From Amycolatopsis sp. CA-128772 (lineage in GTDB: Bacteria > Actinomycetota > Actinomycetes > Mycobacteriales > Pseudonocardiaceae), in NCBI RefSeq assembly GCF_002904295.1, contig NZ_PPHG01000069.1, forward strand, positions 96,839 to 160,838: 64,000 nucleotides of DNA, in the 5' to 3' direction. Positions 27,214 through 34,897 of this stretch are shown one piece after another (the stretch's first letter is position 1; each line of letters begins with the position of its first letter). Under the pieces are notes generated by a model that was given only the letters and a program-made list of their open reading frames with translations, was not told where the DNA came from and did not search any database. A program made the position numbers and the translations under genes.

Positions 27214-28289
27214 CGCTCCGGGAACTTCCCGGTGGCCAGGAACTCCTCGAACAACGCGGTGTGCGGCGCCAGGTCCAAGTCCTGCTGGGCCAGCCACTCG
27301 TCGTTGTAGTAGGTGTGCGCGTACCGCTCGCCGCCGTCGCACAGCAGGGTCACGACGCTGCCCGCCTGGCCGTCCTCGACCATCCGGGAAATCAGCCGGA
27401 ACGCGCCGTAGAGGTTGGTGCCGGTCGAGCCGCCCGCCCAGTGCCCGGTCCGCTCGCGCAGCAGCCGGATGGCCGCCAGGGAGCCGGCGTCGGGGATCTG
27501 GAACATCTCGTCGATGACGCCGGGGACGAACGACGGCTCGCAGCGCGGCCGCCCGATGCCCTCGATCCGCGACGGCATGCCGGTCCCGTAGTCCAGCGCG
27601 CCGGTCTCCCACGCGCCGTAGAACGAGGAGTTCTCCGGGTCGACGACGCAGACCTTCGTGGTGTGCCGCTTGTAGCGCACGTACCGGCCGAAGGTCGCGC
27701 TCGTGCCGCCGGTGCCCGCGCCGACGACGATCCACTTCGGGATCGGGTGGCGCTCCGAGCGCATCTGCGCGAACACCGACTCGGCGATGTTGTTGTTGCC
27801 GCGCCAGTCCGTCGCGCGCTCGGCGTAGGTGAACTGGTCGAGGTAGTGGCCGCCGCACTCGGCCGCGAGCCGCTCCGCCTCCGGGTACATCGCCGGGGCC
27901 TCGTCGACGAAGTGGCACTCGCCGCCGTAGAACTCGATGAGCGCGACCTTCTCCTTCGACGTGCGCCGCGGCACGACGGTGATGAAGCGCAGCCCGAGCA
28001 TCCGGGCGAAGTAGGCCTCGGACACCGCGGTCGACCCGCTGGAGGCCTCGACGAGCACGGTGTCCGGCCCGATCTGGCCGTTGACCAGGCCGTAGAGGAA
28101 CAGCGACCGGGCCAGCCGGTGCTTCAGCGAGCCGGTCGGGTGGACCGACTCGTCCTTGAGGTAGAGGTCGATGCCCCACTCCGGGGGCAGCGGGAAGACG
28201 TGCAGGTGCGTGTCGGCGCTGCGGTTGGCGTCGGCCTCGATGATCCGGACGGCCTCGCGGACCCAGCTGCGGCTGTGCAGCCGGCTCAC
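27210..28289 (-). CDS. cds1: Cds1-like PLP-dependent L-cysteine desulfhydrase
   Basis: PLP enzyme of the cysteine synthase fold, 359 residues. The PLP lysine is in 'HPTGSLKHRLARSLF', the phosphate-binding loop in 'VGAGTGGTSATFGRY', and 'EASSGSTAVSEAYFARM' matches the substrate loop. The overall sequence resembles M. tuberculosis Rv3684 (Cds1), which breaks cysteine down to H2S, pyruvate and ammonia and supports respiration. A plain cysteine synthase is the alternative. The GTG at 28289 overlaps the DUF4229 stop by four bases, and an Lrp-type regulator precedes the pair. Confidence 0.82.
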   Translation of the reverse strand: MSRLHSRSWVREAVRIIEADANRSADTHLHVFPLPPEWGIDLYLKDESVHPTGSLKHRLARSLFLYGLVNGQIGPDTVLVEASSGSTAVSEAYFARMLGLRFITVVPRRTSKEKVALIEFYGGECHFVDEAPAMYPEAERLAAECGGHYLDQFTYAERATDWRGNNNIAESVFAQMRSERHPIPKWIVVGAGTGGTSATFGRYVRYKRHTTKVCVVDPENSSFYGAWETGALDYGTGMPSRIEGIGRPRCEPSFVPGVIDEMFQIPDAGSLAAIRLLRERTGHWAGGSTGTNLYGAFRLISRMVEDGQAGSVVTLLCDGGERYAHTYYNDEWLAQQDLDLAPHTALFEEFLATGKFPER

Positions 28290-28573
28290 TCCGGCTGCCC
28301 GGCGCCGTCGCCCCGCAGCTGCGCGCGCAGCTCGGCCCGGGCGCGGGCCCGCTTCTCGTTGCGCTTCGCCAGCCCGGCGGTCACGCGCGCGTTCAGCGGG
28401 CGGAACAGCAGCAGGCCCAGCGGCAGCCCGACGACCAGGCCGATGACCAGGGCGACCAGCAGCGGCACCCCGGCCAGGGACAGCGCCCAGGCGATCACCG
28501 CGACCAGCACGAACCGCGCCAGCAGGTACAGCGTCAGATCCCGGGGCAGGTGGCCGGCCTTCACGTCGCTCAC
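28286..28573 (-). CDS. DUF4229 membrane protein
   Basis: 95 residues with two hydrophobic helices (about 13-34 and 37-59) followed by a strongly basic, alanine-rich cytoplasmic tail ('KRNEKRARARAELRAQL'). This is the usual DUF4229 layout; its function is unknown. It is in an operon with the cds1-like gene (4-bp overlap) and starts 11 bp after the Lrp gene. TAGCCT lies eight bases before its GTG start. Confidence 0.78.
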   Translation of the reverse strand: MSDVKAGHLPRDLTLYLLARFVLVAVIAWALSLAGVPLLVALVIGLVVGLPLGLLLFRPLNARVTAGLAKRNEKRARARAELRAQLRGDGAGQPE

Positions 28574-28584
28574 ATCAACGCAGG

Positions 28585-29058
28585 CTACGCCCCGCCCGGC
28601 CGGTCCTTCTGCAGGCCCGCGTTGTTCGGGCGGCCCTCGAAGCGCGTCGAGAGCACGACGGTGGTGTTCGTGCGCCCGACGCCGGGGATGCGGCGGAGCC
28701 GGCCGAGCGTGCGCTCCAGCTCGTCGACGGTCGACACGCGCACCTTGACGACGAAGGCCTCGTCCCCCGCCACCGCGTAGCAGCTCTCGACCTCGTCGAG
28801 CTCGGCGAGCGCATCGGCGACATCGTCCTCCGTCGCGGTGTCGGTCGGGTGGATGCTGACGAGGGCCGTGACGCCGAGGCCGACCGAGCTCGGGTCGACG
28901 ACCGCGTGGTAGCCGGTGATCACGCCGGCGGCTTCCAGCTTGCCCACCCGTTCGTGCACCGAAGACGCGGAGAGCCCGACGGCCCGCCCGAGGTCGGCGT
29001 AAGTGGCCCGTCCGTTGATGCGCAACGCTGCGATGATCTTCCGGTCCAACTGATCCAC
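28585..29058 (-). CDS. Lrp/AsnC-family transcriptional regulator
   Basis: Amino-acid-responsive regulator of 157 residues. The N-terminal HTH reads 'LDRKIIAALRINGRATYADL' and 'VGLSASSVHERVGKLEAAGV'; the C-terminal RAM ligand-binding domain begins near 'VGLGVTALVSIHP' and includes 'VESCYAVAGDEAFVVKVRV'. The start at GTG 29058 is preferred because TAGAGT lies seven bases upstream; the frame is open to 29106. The downstream DUF4229 and cysteine desulfhydrase genes suggest cysteine as a possible effector, by analogy with DecR of E. coli. Confidence 0.88.
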   Translation of the reverse strand: MDQLDRKIIAALRINGRATYADLGRAVGLSASSVHERVGKLEAAGVITGYHAVVDPSSVGLGVTALVSIHPTDTATEDDVADALAELDEVESCYAVAGDEAFVVKVRVSTVDELERTLGRLRRIPGVGRTNTTVVLSTRFEGRPNNAGLQKDRPGGA

Positions 29059-29065
29059 GGGGATC

Positions 29066-29071
29066 ACTCTA
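29066..29071 (-). promoter_or_regulatory. Putative -10 element for the leaderless Lrp gene
   Basis: TAGAGT on the minus strand, seven bases before the GTG at 29058. It fits TAnnnT of actinobacterial leaderless genes. Confidence 0.6.
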
Positions 29072-29337
29072 TGCGGTTGGACAATCCCCCATTGGCACCA
29101 CGCCACGCCGCCGCCGACCGGCCCGGGTGGTGTCTCCGCACGTCAGCTCACCGGACGGTAGTTACCGAGGGGGAACAATCTGTCCGTTTTGACCTTTAAG
29201 GGCTCTTTACTCGTGGACAACCGTTCGAGTACCCGACGGGTGAAGTGCAACGATTGCCTTGTTGGCTACCCCGGCGCGACGGGCAGAAGGGCCCGGACGC
29301 CTCCGGTATAGCAGTGAGTTCGTTAAGGAGGCGGAAA

Positions 29338-29550
29338 ATGACCGCGACGATGGGCGGACGCCTGCTCACCCCAGGCGAGGTGGCAGCGCTCTTCCGGGTG
29401 GACCCGAAGACGGTGACGCGGTGGGCGACCGCGGGCCGGATCGGCTCGATCCGCACCCCGGGCGGGCACCGGCGATTCCGGGAGTCCGAGGTGAACGAGC
29501 TCCTCGCCGAGCTGACCACCGACGCCAGCGAACCGGCGCGCAACGCCTGA
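29338..29550 (+). CDS. bldC: BldC developmental regulator (small MerR-type HTH)
   Basis: 70-residue DNA-binding protein consisting of one winged HTH: 'LLTPGEVAALFRVDPKTVTR' followed by 'WATAGRIGSIRTPGGHRRFR'. This is almost the same core as Streptomyces BldC, which binds tandem direct repeats and holds back the switch from vegetative growth to sporulation. The ATG at 29338 has a strong AAGGAGG site eight bases upstream, so the upstream part of the open frame is not coding. It is transcribed away from the Lrp gene. Confidence 0.95.
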   Translation: MTATMGGRLLTPGEVAALFRVDPKTVTRWATAGRIGSIRTPGGHRRFRESEVNELLAELTTDASEPARNA

Positions 29551-29695
29551 ACCATCCGCACACGGGGGCCGTGTGGGTACGGGAACCACCCCGTCCCGCG
29601 CGGCCCCCGGGCATTTCCCGGCCCGGCTTCAGACCCACCACACGGCCGCACGGGTTAACCTCGGGTGGACAGGCAGCCACACGGAAGGATCCGGC

Positions 29696-29881
29696 ATGCT
29701 CGCTCTGCTCGCTGCGGTCGGCGCGCTGGTCGTCGCCCTGCTCCTGTGGCGGTCGTTCGCCGGTCAGCGGATCGGGGTGACGTCGGCCCCACGCCGGGCC
29801 CCGCTCGCCCCGGACGACGACCCCGATTTCCTGCGCCAGCTGTCCGAACAGCAGCGCAAACGCCGGGACGAAGACTCCTAG
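29696..29881 (+). CDS. Small single-helix membrane protein
   Basis: 61 residues. One transmembrane helix at the very N-terminus ('LALLAAVGALVVALLLW') is followed by a polar cytoplasmic tail rich in Asp and Arg ('DDDPDFLRQLSEQQRKRRDE'). GGAAGGAT precedes the ATG by five to seven bases. Family and function are not recognised. It follows bldC by 145 bp on the same strand and may have its own promoter. Confidence 0.75.
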   Translation: MLALLAAVGALVVALLLWRSFAGQRIGVTSAPRRAPLAPDDDPDFLRQLSEQQRKRRDEDS

Positions 29882-29907
29882 GCCACCCTTTACCTTCACC
29901 GAACCCG

Positions 29908-30048
29908 GAACTCGCGTGATCGGACACCGAACTCGCGTGATCCAGCCCGTCATCCGCGTGATTGGGGCCGTAACTCACGAGTTCCGGCTCTGATCACGCC
30001 AGTTCCGGCTCTGATCACGCCAGTTCCGGCTCTGATCACGTGAGTTCG
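29908..30048. repeat. Inverted set of 21-bp repeats between convergent genes
   Basis: The left half has two good units and one degenerate unit of GAACTCGCGTGATC with 21-bp period (29908, 29929, 29950). The right half has three tandem 21-bp units in opposite orientation (29980-30000, 30001-30021, 30022-30042), each with AGTTCCGGCTCTGATCACG. Left and right units can pair to form long hairpins. The block fills the gap between a plus-strand gene ending at 29881 and a minus-strand gene ending at 30050, so it may terminate both. Confidence 0.85.
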
Positions 30049-30049
30049 G

Positions 30050-31366
30050 TCAGCGGTAGCCCTGCGAGAGCGGGGTCGCGAAGCCGTCGGCGACCGTGGC
30101 CGCCAGGTCCAGCAGGGCCAGGCGGGTGTCGCCGGACAGGCGGTCCAGCTCGATCTCCGCGCCTTCCTCCAGGTGCGGGTCGAACGGCACCTTGCAGACC
30201 GCCCGGACCTTCGCGCCGAAGTGCGCCGACAGCTTGTCGAGGTCGACCGAGCCGCCCTTCGGCCGGACCGAGTTGATCACCGCCACCGAGCGCTTGACCA
30301 GCTCGCCGTAGCCGTGGGCCTCGAGCCAGTCCAGCGTCGCCGAGGCGCTGCGGGCGCCGTCGACCGAGCCGGAGGACACCACGACCAGCGCGTCCGCGAC
30401 GTCCAGGACGCCCTTCATCGCCGAGTGCATCAGGCCGGTCCCGCAGTCGGTGAGCACGATGTTGTAGAAGTGCTCCAGCAGGTTGACCGTCCGCCGGTAG
30501 TCGTCCTCGGAGAACGCCTCCGACACGGCCGGGTCCTGCTCGCTGGCCAGGATCTCCAGCCGGCTGGAGCCCTGTGACGTGTACGACCGGACGTCGCTGT
30601 AGCGCGTGATGCGGGCGGCGTCACGCAGCAGGTGGCGGACGGTCGCGGTGGTCTCCAGCGGGATCTTCTGCGACAGCGTGCCGCGGTCCGGGTTGGCGTC
30701 GACGGCGACGACGCGGTCACCGCGCAGGGACGCGAACGTCGAGCCCAGCGTGGTCGTCACCGTGGTCTTGCCGACGCCGCCCTTCAGCGACAGCATCGCG
30801 ATCTTGTAGCACCCGCGCAGCGGCTGGTTGACGCGCGCGATCAGCTCGCGGCGCCGGGTGTCCGCGGGGCTCTCCCCCGGGTTGACCAGCTTCCCGCTGC
30901 CGACGTAGACCGCCTTGCGCCAGCCGGACTGCGGGGGCCGCTTGGTCTGCTTGACCAGGTGCGCGGTCGACAGGTCGTGCCCGTGCCCCGGCTGCTGCGG
31001 CGGCGCCGCGTGCCGGCCGCCCTGGGGCTGCGGCAGCCCGGACGGCGGCTGCGGCGGGTACTGGGCGCCGGCCTGGTACTGCTGCGCCGGGTCGCCGTAC
31101 TGCGGCTGCAGCGGCGGGAGGTTCCGGTCGTAGCCGCAGGGCACCTGGTGCGGCCCCGACACCGCGGGGTTGGGCACCTGGTGGGGGCCCGACACCGCCG
31201 GGTTGGGCGGCGGCGCGACGGCCTGCGTCGGCTGCACGTCGAAGGCCCCCGACGTCTCGGGGTGCGGGTGCGAATCCGTCCGGTCGTCGGCGAACAGGCC
31301 CGGCTGCGGCGAGGCAGCGGCCTGTTCGGGGTGGCCAGGAGCCGATTCTTCGCTGGGTCCGGTCAC
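30050..31366 (-). CDS. MinD/ParA-like ATPase with proline-rich N-terminus (Rv0530-like)
   Basis: 438 residues. The first 150 or so are disordered, rich in Pro, Gln and Gly, and contain a perfect in-frame duplication of the 11-residue 'NPAVSGPHQVP'. The C-terminal domain is a deviant-Walker ATPase: 'MLSLKGGVGKTTVTTTLG', 'VAVDANPDRGTL' and 'IVLTDCGTGLMHSAMKG'. The layout matches Rv0530 and related EspI-like proteins. It lies 76 bp after ccsB, so it probably shares the cytochrome c maturation transcript. A role in placing or assembling membrane complexes is a guess. Confidence 0.85.
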   Translation of the reverse strand: MTGPSEESAPGHPEQAAASPQPGLFADDRTDSHPHPETSGAFDVQPTQAVAPPPNPAVSGPHQVPNPAVSGPHQVPCGYDRNLPPLQPQYGDPAQQYQAGAQYPPQPPSGLPQPQGGRHAAPPQQPGHGHDLSTAHLVKQTKRPPQSGWRKAVYVGSGKLVNPGESPADTRRRELIARVNQPLRGCYKIAMLSLKGGVGKTTVTTTLGSTFASLRGDRVVAVDANPDRGTLSQKIPLETTATVRHLLRDAARITRYSDVRSYTSQGSSRLEILASEQDPAVSEAFSEDDYRRTVNLLEHFYNIVLTDCGTGLMHSAMKGVLDVADALVVVSSGSVDGARSASATLDWLEAHGYGELVKRSVAVINSVRPKGGSVDLDKLSAHFGAKVRAVCKVPFDPHLEEGAEIELDRLSGDTRLALLDLAATVADGFATPLSQGYR

Positions 31367-31442
31367 CGGTGAAAACCTCCGCGCACTCCGCCTACACCTC
31401 AGTCCCCCGGTGTCGACGGTAGTCGGCGGACGCGCGGGACGC

Positions 31443-32438
31443 TCAGCCCACCCCGGCGTAGGAGTGCAGGCCGACCGAGACGAGGTTCACGAAGAACAGG
31501 TTGAAGATCATCGCGGCGAAGCCGACGATGTTGATGACCGCGGCCCGGGCGCCGCGCCAGCCCGCGGTCGCCCGCGAGTGCAGGTAGGCCGCGTAGACGA
31601 CCCAGGCGATGAACGCGCAGGTCTCCTTGGGGTCCCAGCCCCAGAACCGGCCCCACGCCGACTCGGCCCACACCGCGCCGCACAGCACGCCGAAGGTGAA
31701 GATCGGGAAGGCGAAGATTGTCGTCCGGTAGGCGATCCGGTCGAGGACGTCGGCCGCGGGCAGCTTCGAGGCGAACCGGGCGAACTTCACAGTATGGTTT
31801 TCAAGCGTGTCCGTCGCTGTGCTTTTTTCGTAGGCCGCGCGGAACAGGTAGAGCACGCTCGCGACGCCCGGCACCAGGAAGACGCCGGAGCCGATGATGG
31901 CCGCCGAGACGTGGATGACCAGCCAGTACGACTGCAGCGCGGGCTGCACCGGCGCCGCCGTCGTGTACAGCAGCGTGCCGTTGATGAACATCAGGATCAC
32001 GACGGGCAGCAGCAGGAAGCCGGTGAGGTGCCGGACCGGGAACTTCCACAGCACGACGATCCAGGTGACCACCGCGATGAAGGTGACCGCCATGCCGTAC
32101 TCGTACATGTTGCCCCACGGCGCGCGGTGCACGGCGAGCCCGCGCAGCACGATCGCCGTCAGCTGCAGCAGCGCGCCGAGCACGAGCAGCGACGCGCCCA
32201 TCCGGCCGATCCGCTCCGGGCGGCCGACCTCGCGCTGCCCGGCCGGAACGTCCTCGACCGGCGGCCCGCCGGCGCCGACGAGCTCGCGCGCCCGCAGCTT
32301 GGCGCGCTCGGTGGCGAGCCGCCCCTTCGCGCCGAAGCCCTGCTCGATCAGGGAGAACATCAGCGCGACGACGTAGATTGCCGCGGCGGTGGTGTACAGC
32401 CAGTCGCTGTAGGTCGACAGCGTCTCGTCGATCGGCAT
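31443..32438 (-). CDS. ccsB: Cytochrome c biogenesis protein CcsB (CcsA-type heme handler)
   Basis: Membrane protein of System II cytochrome c maturation that, with ResB, carries heme across the membrane and attaches it to apocytochrome. It has 331 residues, about eight helices, and the heme-handling WWD motif 'WGRFWGWDPKETCAF', with conserved histidines in 'VHRAPWGNMYEYG' and 'VIHVSAAIIG'. It starts three bases after resB. A short AT-rich patch near 31790-31835 encodes 'EKSTATDTLENHTVKF' and has codon use unlike the rest of the gene. Confidence 0.93.
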   Translation of the reverse strand: MPIDETLSTYSDWLYTTAAAIYVVALMFSLIEQGFGAKGRLATERAKLRARELVGAGGPPVEDVPAGQREVGRPERIGRMGASLLVLGALLQLTAIVLRGLAVHRAPWGNMYEYGMAVTFIAVVTWIVVLWKFPVRHLTGFLLLPVVILMFINGTLLYTTAAPVQPALQSYWLVIHVSAAIIGSGVFLVPGVASVLYLFRAAYEKSTATDTLENHTVKFARFASKLPAADVLDRIAYRTTIFAFPIFTFGVLCGAVWAESAWGRFWGWDPKETCAFIAWVVYAAYLHSRATAGWRGARAAVINIVGFAAMIFNLFFVNLVSVGLHSYAGVG

Positions 32439-32441
32439 GCC

Positions 32442-34037
32442 TCAACCCTTCTGCCCACTGATCAGGCGTTCACTGACCCGGTGGAACTCTTCGCCGTACC
32501 CGGCCTGGTCGGTGCGCGCCAGCCCGGCGACCTCGATCACGGTACCCGGCTGGTCTTCGGTCCCCGGTTTCACCCGCACCCACAGCCGGCGCCGCTTGAC
32601 CAGCAGGGACGCGCCGAGCCCGACGAACATCGCGATGGCGAAGCCGAGCACGAACCCCTGCGTCGGGTCGTGGGAAACCTGCAGCGAGACCCACTGGCCG
32701 ACGCCGTCGAAGCGGACCTTCGTGCCGTCGTCGAGCTTGAGCTCCTCGCCGACCTTCAGGTTCTGCCGGGCGACCTTCTTCAACCGGCCGTCGTCCACGA
32801 GCGACTGGTCGACCTCGAAGACGGACTGGCCGCGCCCGGCGTCGAGGCCGAGGTCACCGCGCAGGACGTCGACGGCGACGGCCGGGTCGTTCGCCTCGGG
32901 CGCCGACGACGTCAGGACGCTGCCGTGCAGGAACGCGGTCGGAGCGAACAGGCCGGTGATGGCCAGCTGCCGGGTCCGCCGCTGGACCTCGTCGGTGATG
33001 CCGGGCTGGTCGAACTTGGTCGCGCCCTCGGCGAGCATGGTGCCCGGGTCGACGGTGCGCCACTGGGTGTTCTGGGTGCGCTGGGTGCCGTCCGGGAAGG
33101 TGACGGTGAACTTCGGCGAGTAGCCGTGCCCGAGCAGGTAGACGCGGTCGCCGGCGGTGCGCAGCGGCGAGTTGACCTCGAGGCCGTACGGGCGCCAGGT
33201 GTTCGTGTCCAGGTCCGCACCGGACTGGTACCGGATGTTCGAGTGGTAGTAGTCGGGCTGGCCGGACGCGGTGTAGCGCGCGGTGAAGTCGTCGACCTTC
33301 ACGCAGAACGGGTTGAGGTCGGTGCCGTCGACGCGCAGGCCGGCGTTGAAGGAGTCGTAGTTGTAGATGCCGGCGTTGCAGAAGCTGTCGCCGTCGGCCT
33401 GGACGATGACCTGGCCCTCGTAGCTGTAGAGCTTGCCGAGGGCGAAGAAGACGATCAGGCCGAGCATGCTGAAGTGGAAGAGCAGGTTGCCGGTCTCGCG
33501 CAGGAAGCCGCGCTCGGCGGAGATCGTCCGGACGCCGCCGGCCTCTTCGCGCTCGACCCGGCGCCACCCGGAGAGCTGCTTGTGGACGGCGGCGACCTCG
33601 GGGGCGACCTCGGTCTTGCCCCGGCCGAGCCGGTAGTGCGGCATCCGGGCCAGGTTGCGCGGGGTCAGCACGGGCTTGGCCCGCATCGCCTTGACGTACT
33701 CGAAGCTGCGCGGGGTCAGGCAGCCCACGAGCGAGACCATCAGCAGCAGGTAGATGGCGGAGAACCAGATGCTGGAGTAGACGTCGTAGAACTCGAGCTT
33801 GTCGAGCAGCGTCCCCCACCAGCCGTGCGCGGCGATGTATTCGCCGACCTTGGGCGCGTTGAGCTTCCGCTGCGGCAGGAGCGCCCCCGGCAGCGCGGCG
33901 AGCGCGAGCAGGAACAGCAGGACGAGCGCGGTGCGCATCGACGTCAGGCCGCGCCAGGTGTTGCGCAGGAAGGCGAGCGAGCGCTTCGCGGGTGTGGGCC
34001 CCGGCGGAGTCTTGGGCGGGGCTTCCGTGGTCGTCAC
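32442..34037 (-). CDS. resB: Cytochrome c biogenesis protein ResB (Ccs1)
   Basis: Partner of CcsB in System II, 531 residues. It has three N-terminal helices ('MRTALVLLFLLALAALPGAL', 'WFSAIYLLLMVSLVGCL', 'LLFHFSMLGLIVFFALGKL'), a large extracytoplasmic domain, and a last helix near residue 470 ('FVLGFAIAMFVGLGASLLV'). The frame is open much further upstream, but the GTG at 34037 overlaps the ccdA stop by four bases and begins the expected sequence. It belongs to the operon ccdA-resB-ccsB-ATPase. Confidence 0.93.
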   Translation of the reverse strand: MTTTEAPPKTPPGPTPAKRSLAFLRNTWRGLTSMRTALVLLFLLALAALPGALLPQRKLNAPKVGEYIAAHGWWGTLLDKLEFYDVYSSIWFSAIYLLLMVSLVGCLTPRSFEYVKAMRAKPVLTPRNLARMPHYRLGRGKTEVAPEVAAVHKQLSGWRRVEREEAGGVRTISAERGFLRETGNLLFHFSMLGLIVFFALGKLYSYEGQVIVQADGDSFCNAGIYNYDSFNAGLRVDGTDLNPFCVKVDDFTARYTASGQPDYYHSNIRYQSGADLDTNTWRPYGLEVNSPLRTAGDRVYLLGHGYSPKFTVTFPDGTQRTQNTQWRTVDPGTMLAEGATKFDQPGITDEVQRRTRQLAITGLFAPTAFLHGSVLTSSAPEANDPAVAVDVLRGDLGLDAGRGQSVFEVDQSLVDDGRLKKVARQNLKVGEELKLDDGTKVRFDGVGQWVSLQVSHDPTQGFVLGFAIAMFVGLGASLLVKRRRLWVRVKPGTEDQPGTVIEVAGLARTDQAGYGEEFHRVSERLISGQKG

Positions 34038-34807
34038 AGCGGCAGCTCCAGGCTGCCCGTGAGCTCGTTGCGGAGCCAGCCCATCAGATCCCCCCAGACG
34101 CCGGTGACCAGCAGGACGCCGACGGCCAGCAGCAGCACGCCGCCGAAGACCTGCACCTGCCGGCCGTGCCGGCGGACCCAGTCGGTGGCCCGCACGGCCC
34201 AGCGGGCGCCGAGCGCGATGAGCAGGAACGGCACGCCGAGCCCGAGGCAGTAGACGGCGATCAGCAGGTACCCGCGGGCCTCGGCACCACCGGTGGCGCT
34301 GGCCAGCGTCATGACGGCGGAGAGGGTGGGGCCGATGCACGGCGTCCACCCGAGCCCGAAGATGGCACCGAGCAGCGGAGCGCTCCAGATCCCGCCGCGC
34401 GGCACGTGGTGCGAGCGGACCTCGCGCTGCAGGCCGGGGATCCAGCCGAGGAAGACCAGGGCCATGGCGATGGTCAGCACGCCGCCGAGGCGCTGCAGCA
34501 GGTTCTGGTTGAGCACGAGCGTGTCGGCGAGCCAGACGAGCGTGCCGAGGGTGGCGACGAAGACGACGGTGAACCCGAGGACGAAGAGCAGAGCGGCCCC
34601 GACGACGGCCCACCGGCCTTGCTTGCGCTCTTCGTCGGCTTTGACGGCGGGAGCATCGGCCCCGACGAGCGCGGCGAGGTAGGCGAGGTACCCGGGCACG
34701 AGCGGCACGACGCACGGCGAGGCGAAGGAGACCGCCCCGGCCAGCAGGGCAACTCCGGCCGCGAGCAGCAGCGGTCCGGAGATCGCCAGCTCGGTCACGG
34801 AGTTCAC
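34034..34807 (-). CDS. ccdA: Cytochrome c biogenesis protein CcdA
   Basis: Six-helix membrane thiol-disulfide transporter, 257 residues, which moves reducing power across the membrane to keep apocytochrome cysteines reduced. The two redox cysteines are in 'SFASPCVVPLVPGYLAYL' and 'GLGWTPCIGPTLSAVM'. The GTG start at 34807 is seven bases after TACCCT, pointing to a leaderless transcript that opens the operon. Its thiol partner is likely the ResA-like protein at 35680-36246. Confidence 0.94.
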   Translation of the reverse strand: MNSVTELAISGPLLLAAGVALLAGAVSFASPCVVPLVPGYLAYLAALVGADAPAVKADEERKQGRWAVVGAALLFVLGFTVVFVATLGTLVWLADTLVLNQNLLQRLGGVLTIAMALVFLGWIPGLQREVRSHHVPRGGIWSAPLLGAIFGLGWTPCIGPTLSAVMTLASATGGAEARGYLLIAVYCLGLGVPFLLIALGARWAVRATDWVRRHGRQVQVFGGVLLLAVGVLLVTGVWGDLMGWLRNELTGSLELPL

Positions 34808-34814
34808 TCCGTTG

Positions 34815-34820
34815 AGGGTA
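34815..34820 (-). promoter_or_regulatory. Putative -10 element for leaderless ccdA
   Basis: TACCCT on the minus strand, seven bases before the ccdA GTG. It lies in the gap after the APH-family gene, so the cytochrome c maturation operon appears to have its own promoter. Confidence 0.6.
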
Positions 34821-34897
34821 GGCAGTGAGGTCCCGGTGAGAACGCCGGGGCCGGTTCACAGGACCTCGGTCACAGCAGTTCAGGACCTTGGTCCCGG

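Noticed and set aside
29908..30048. CRISPR array
   Set aside because: The 21-bp units follow one another with no unique spacers, are partly inverted, and no cas gene is near.
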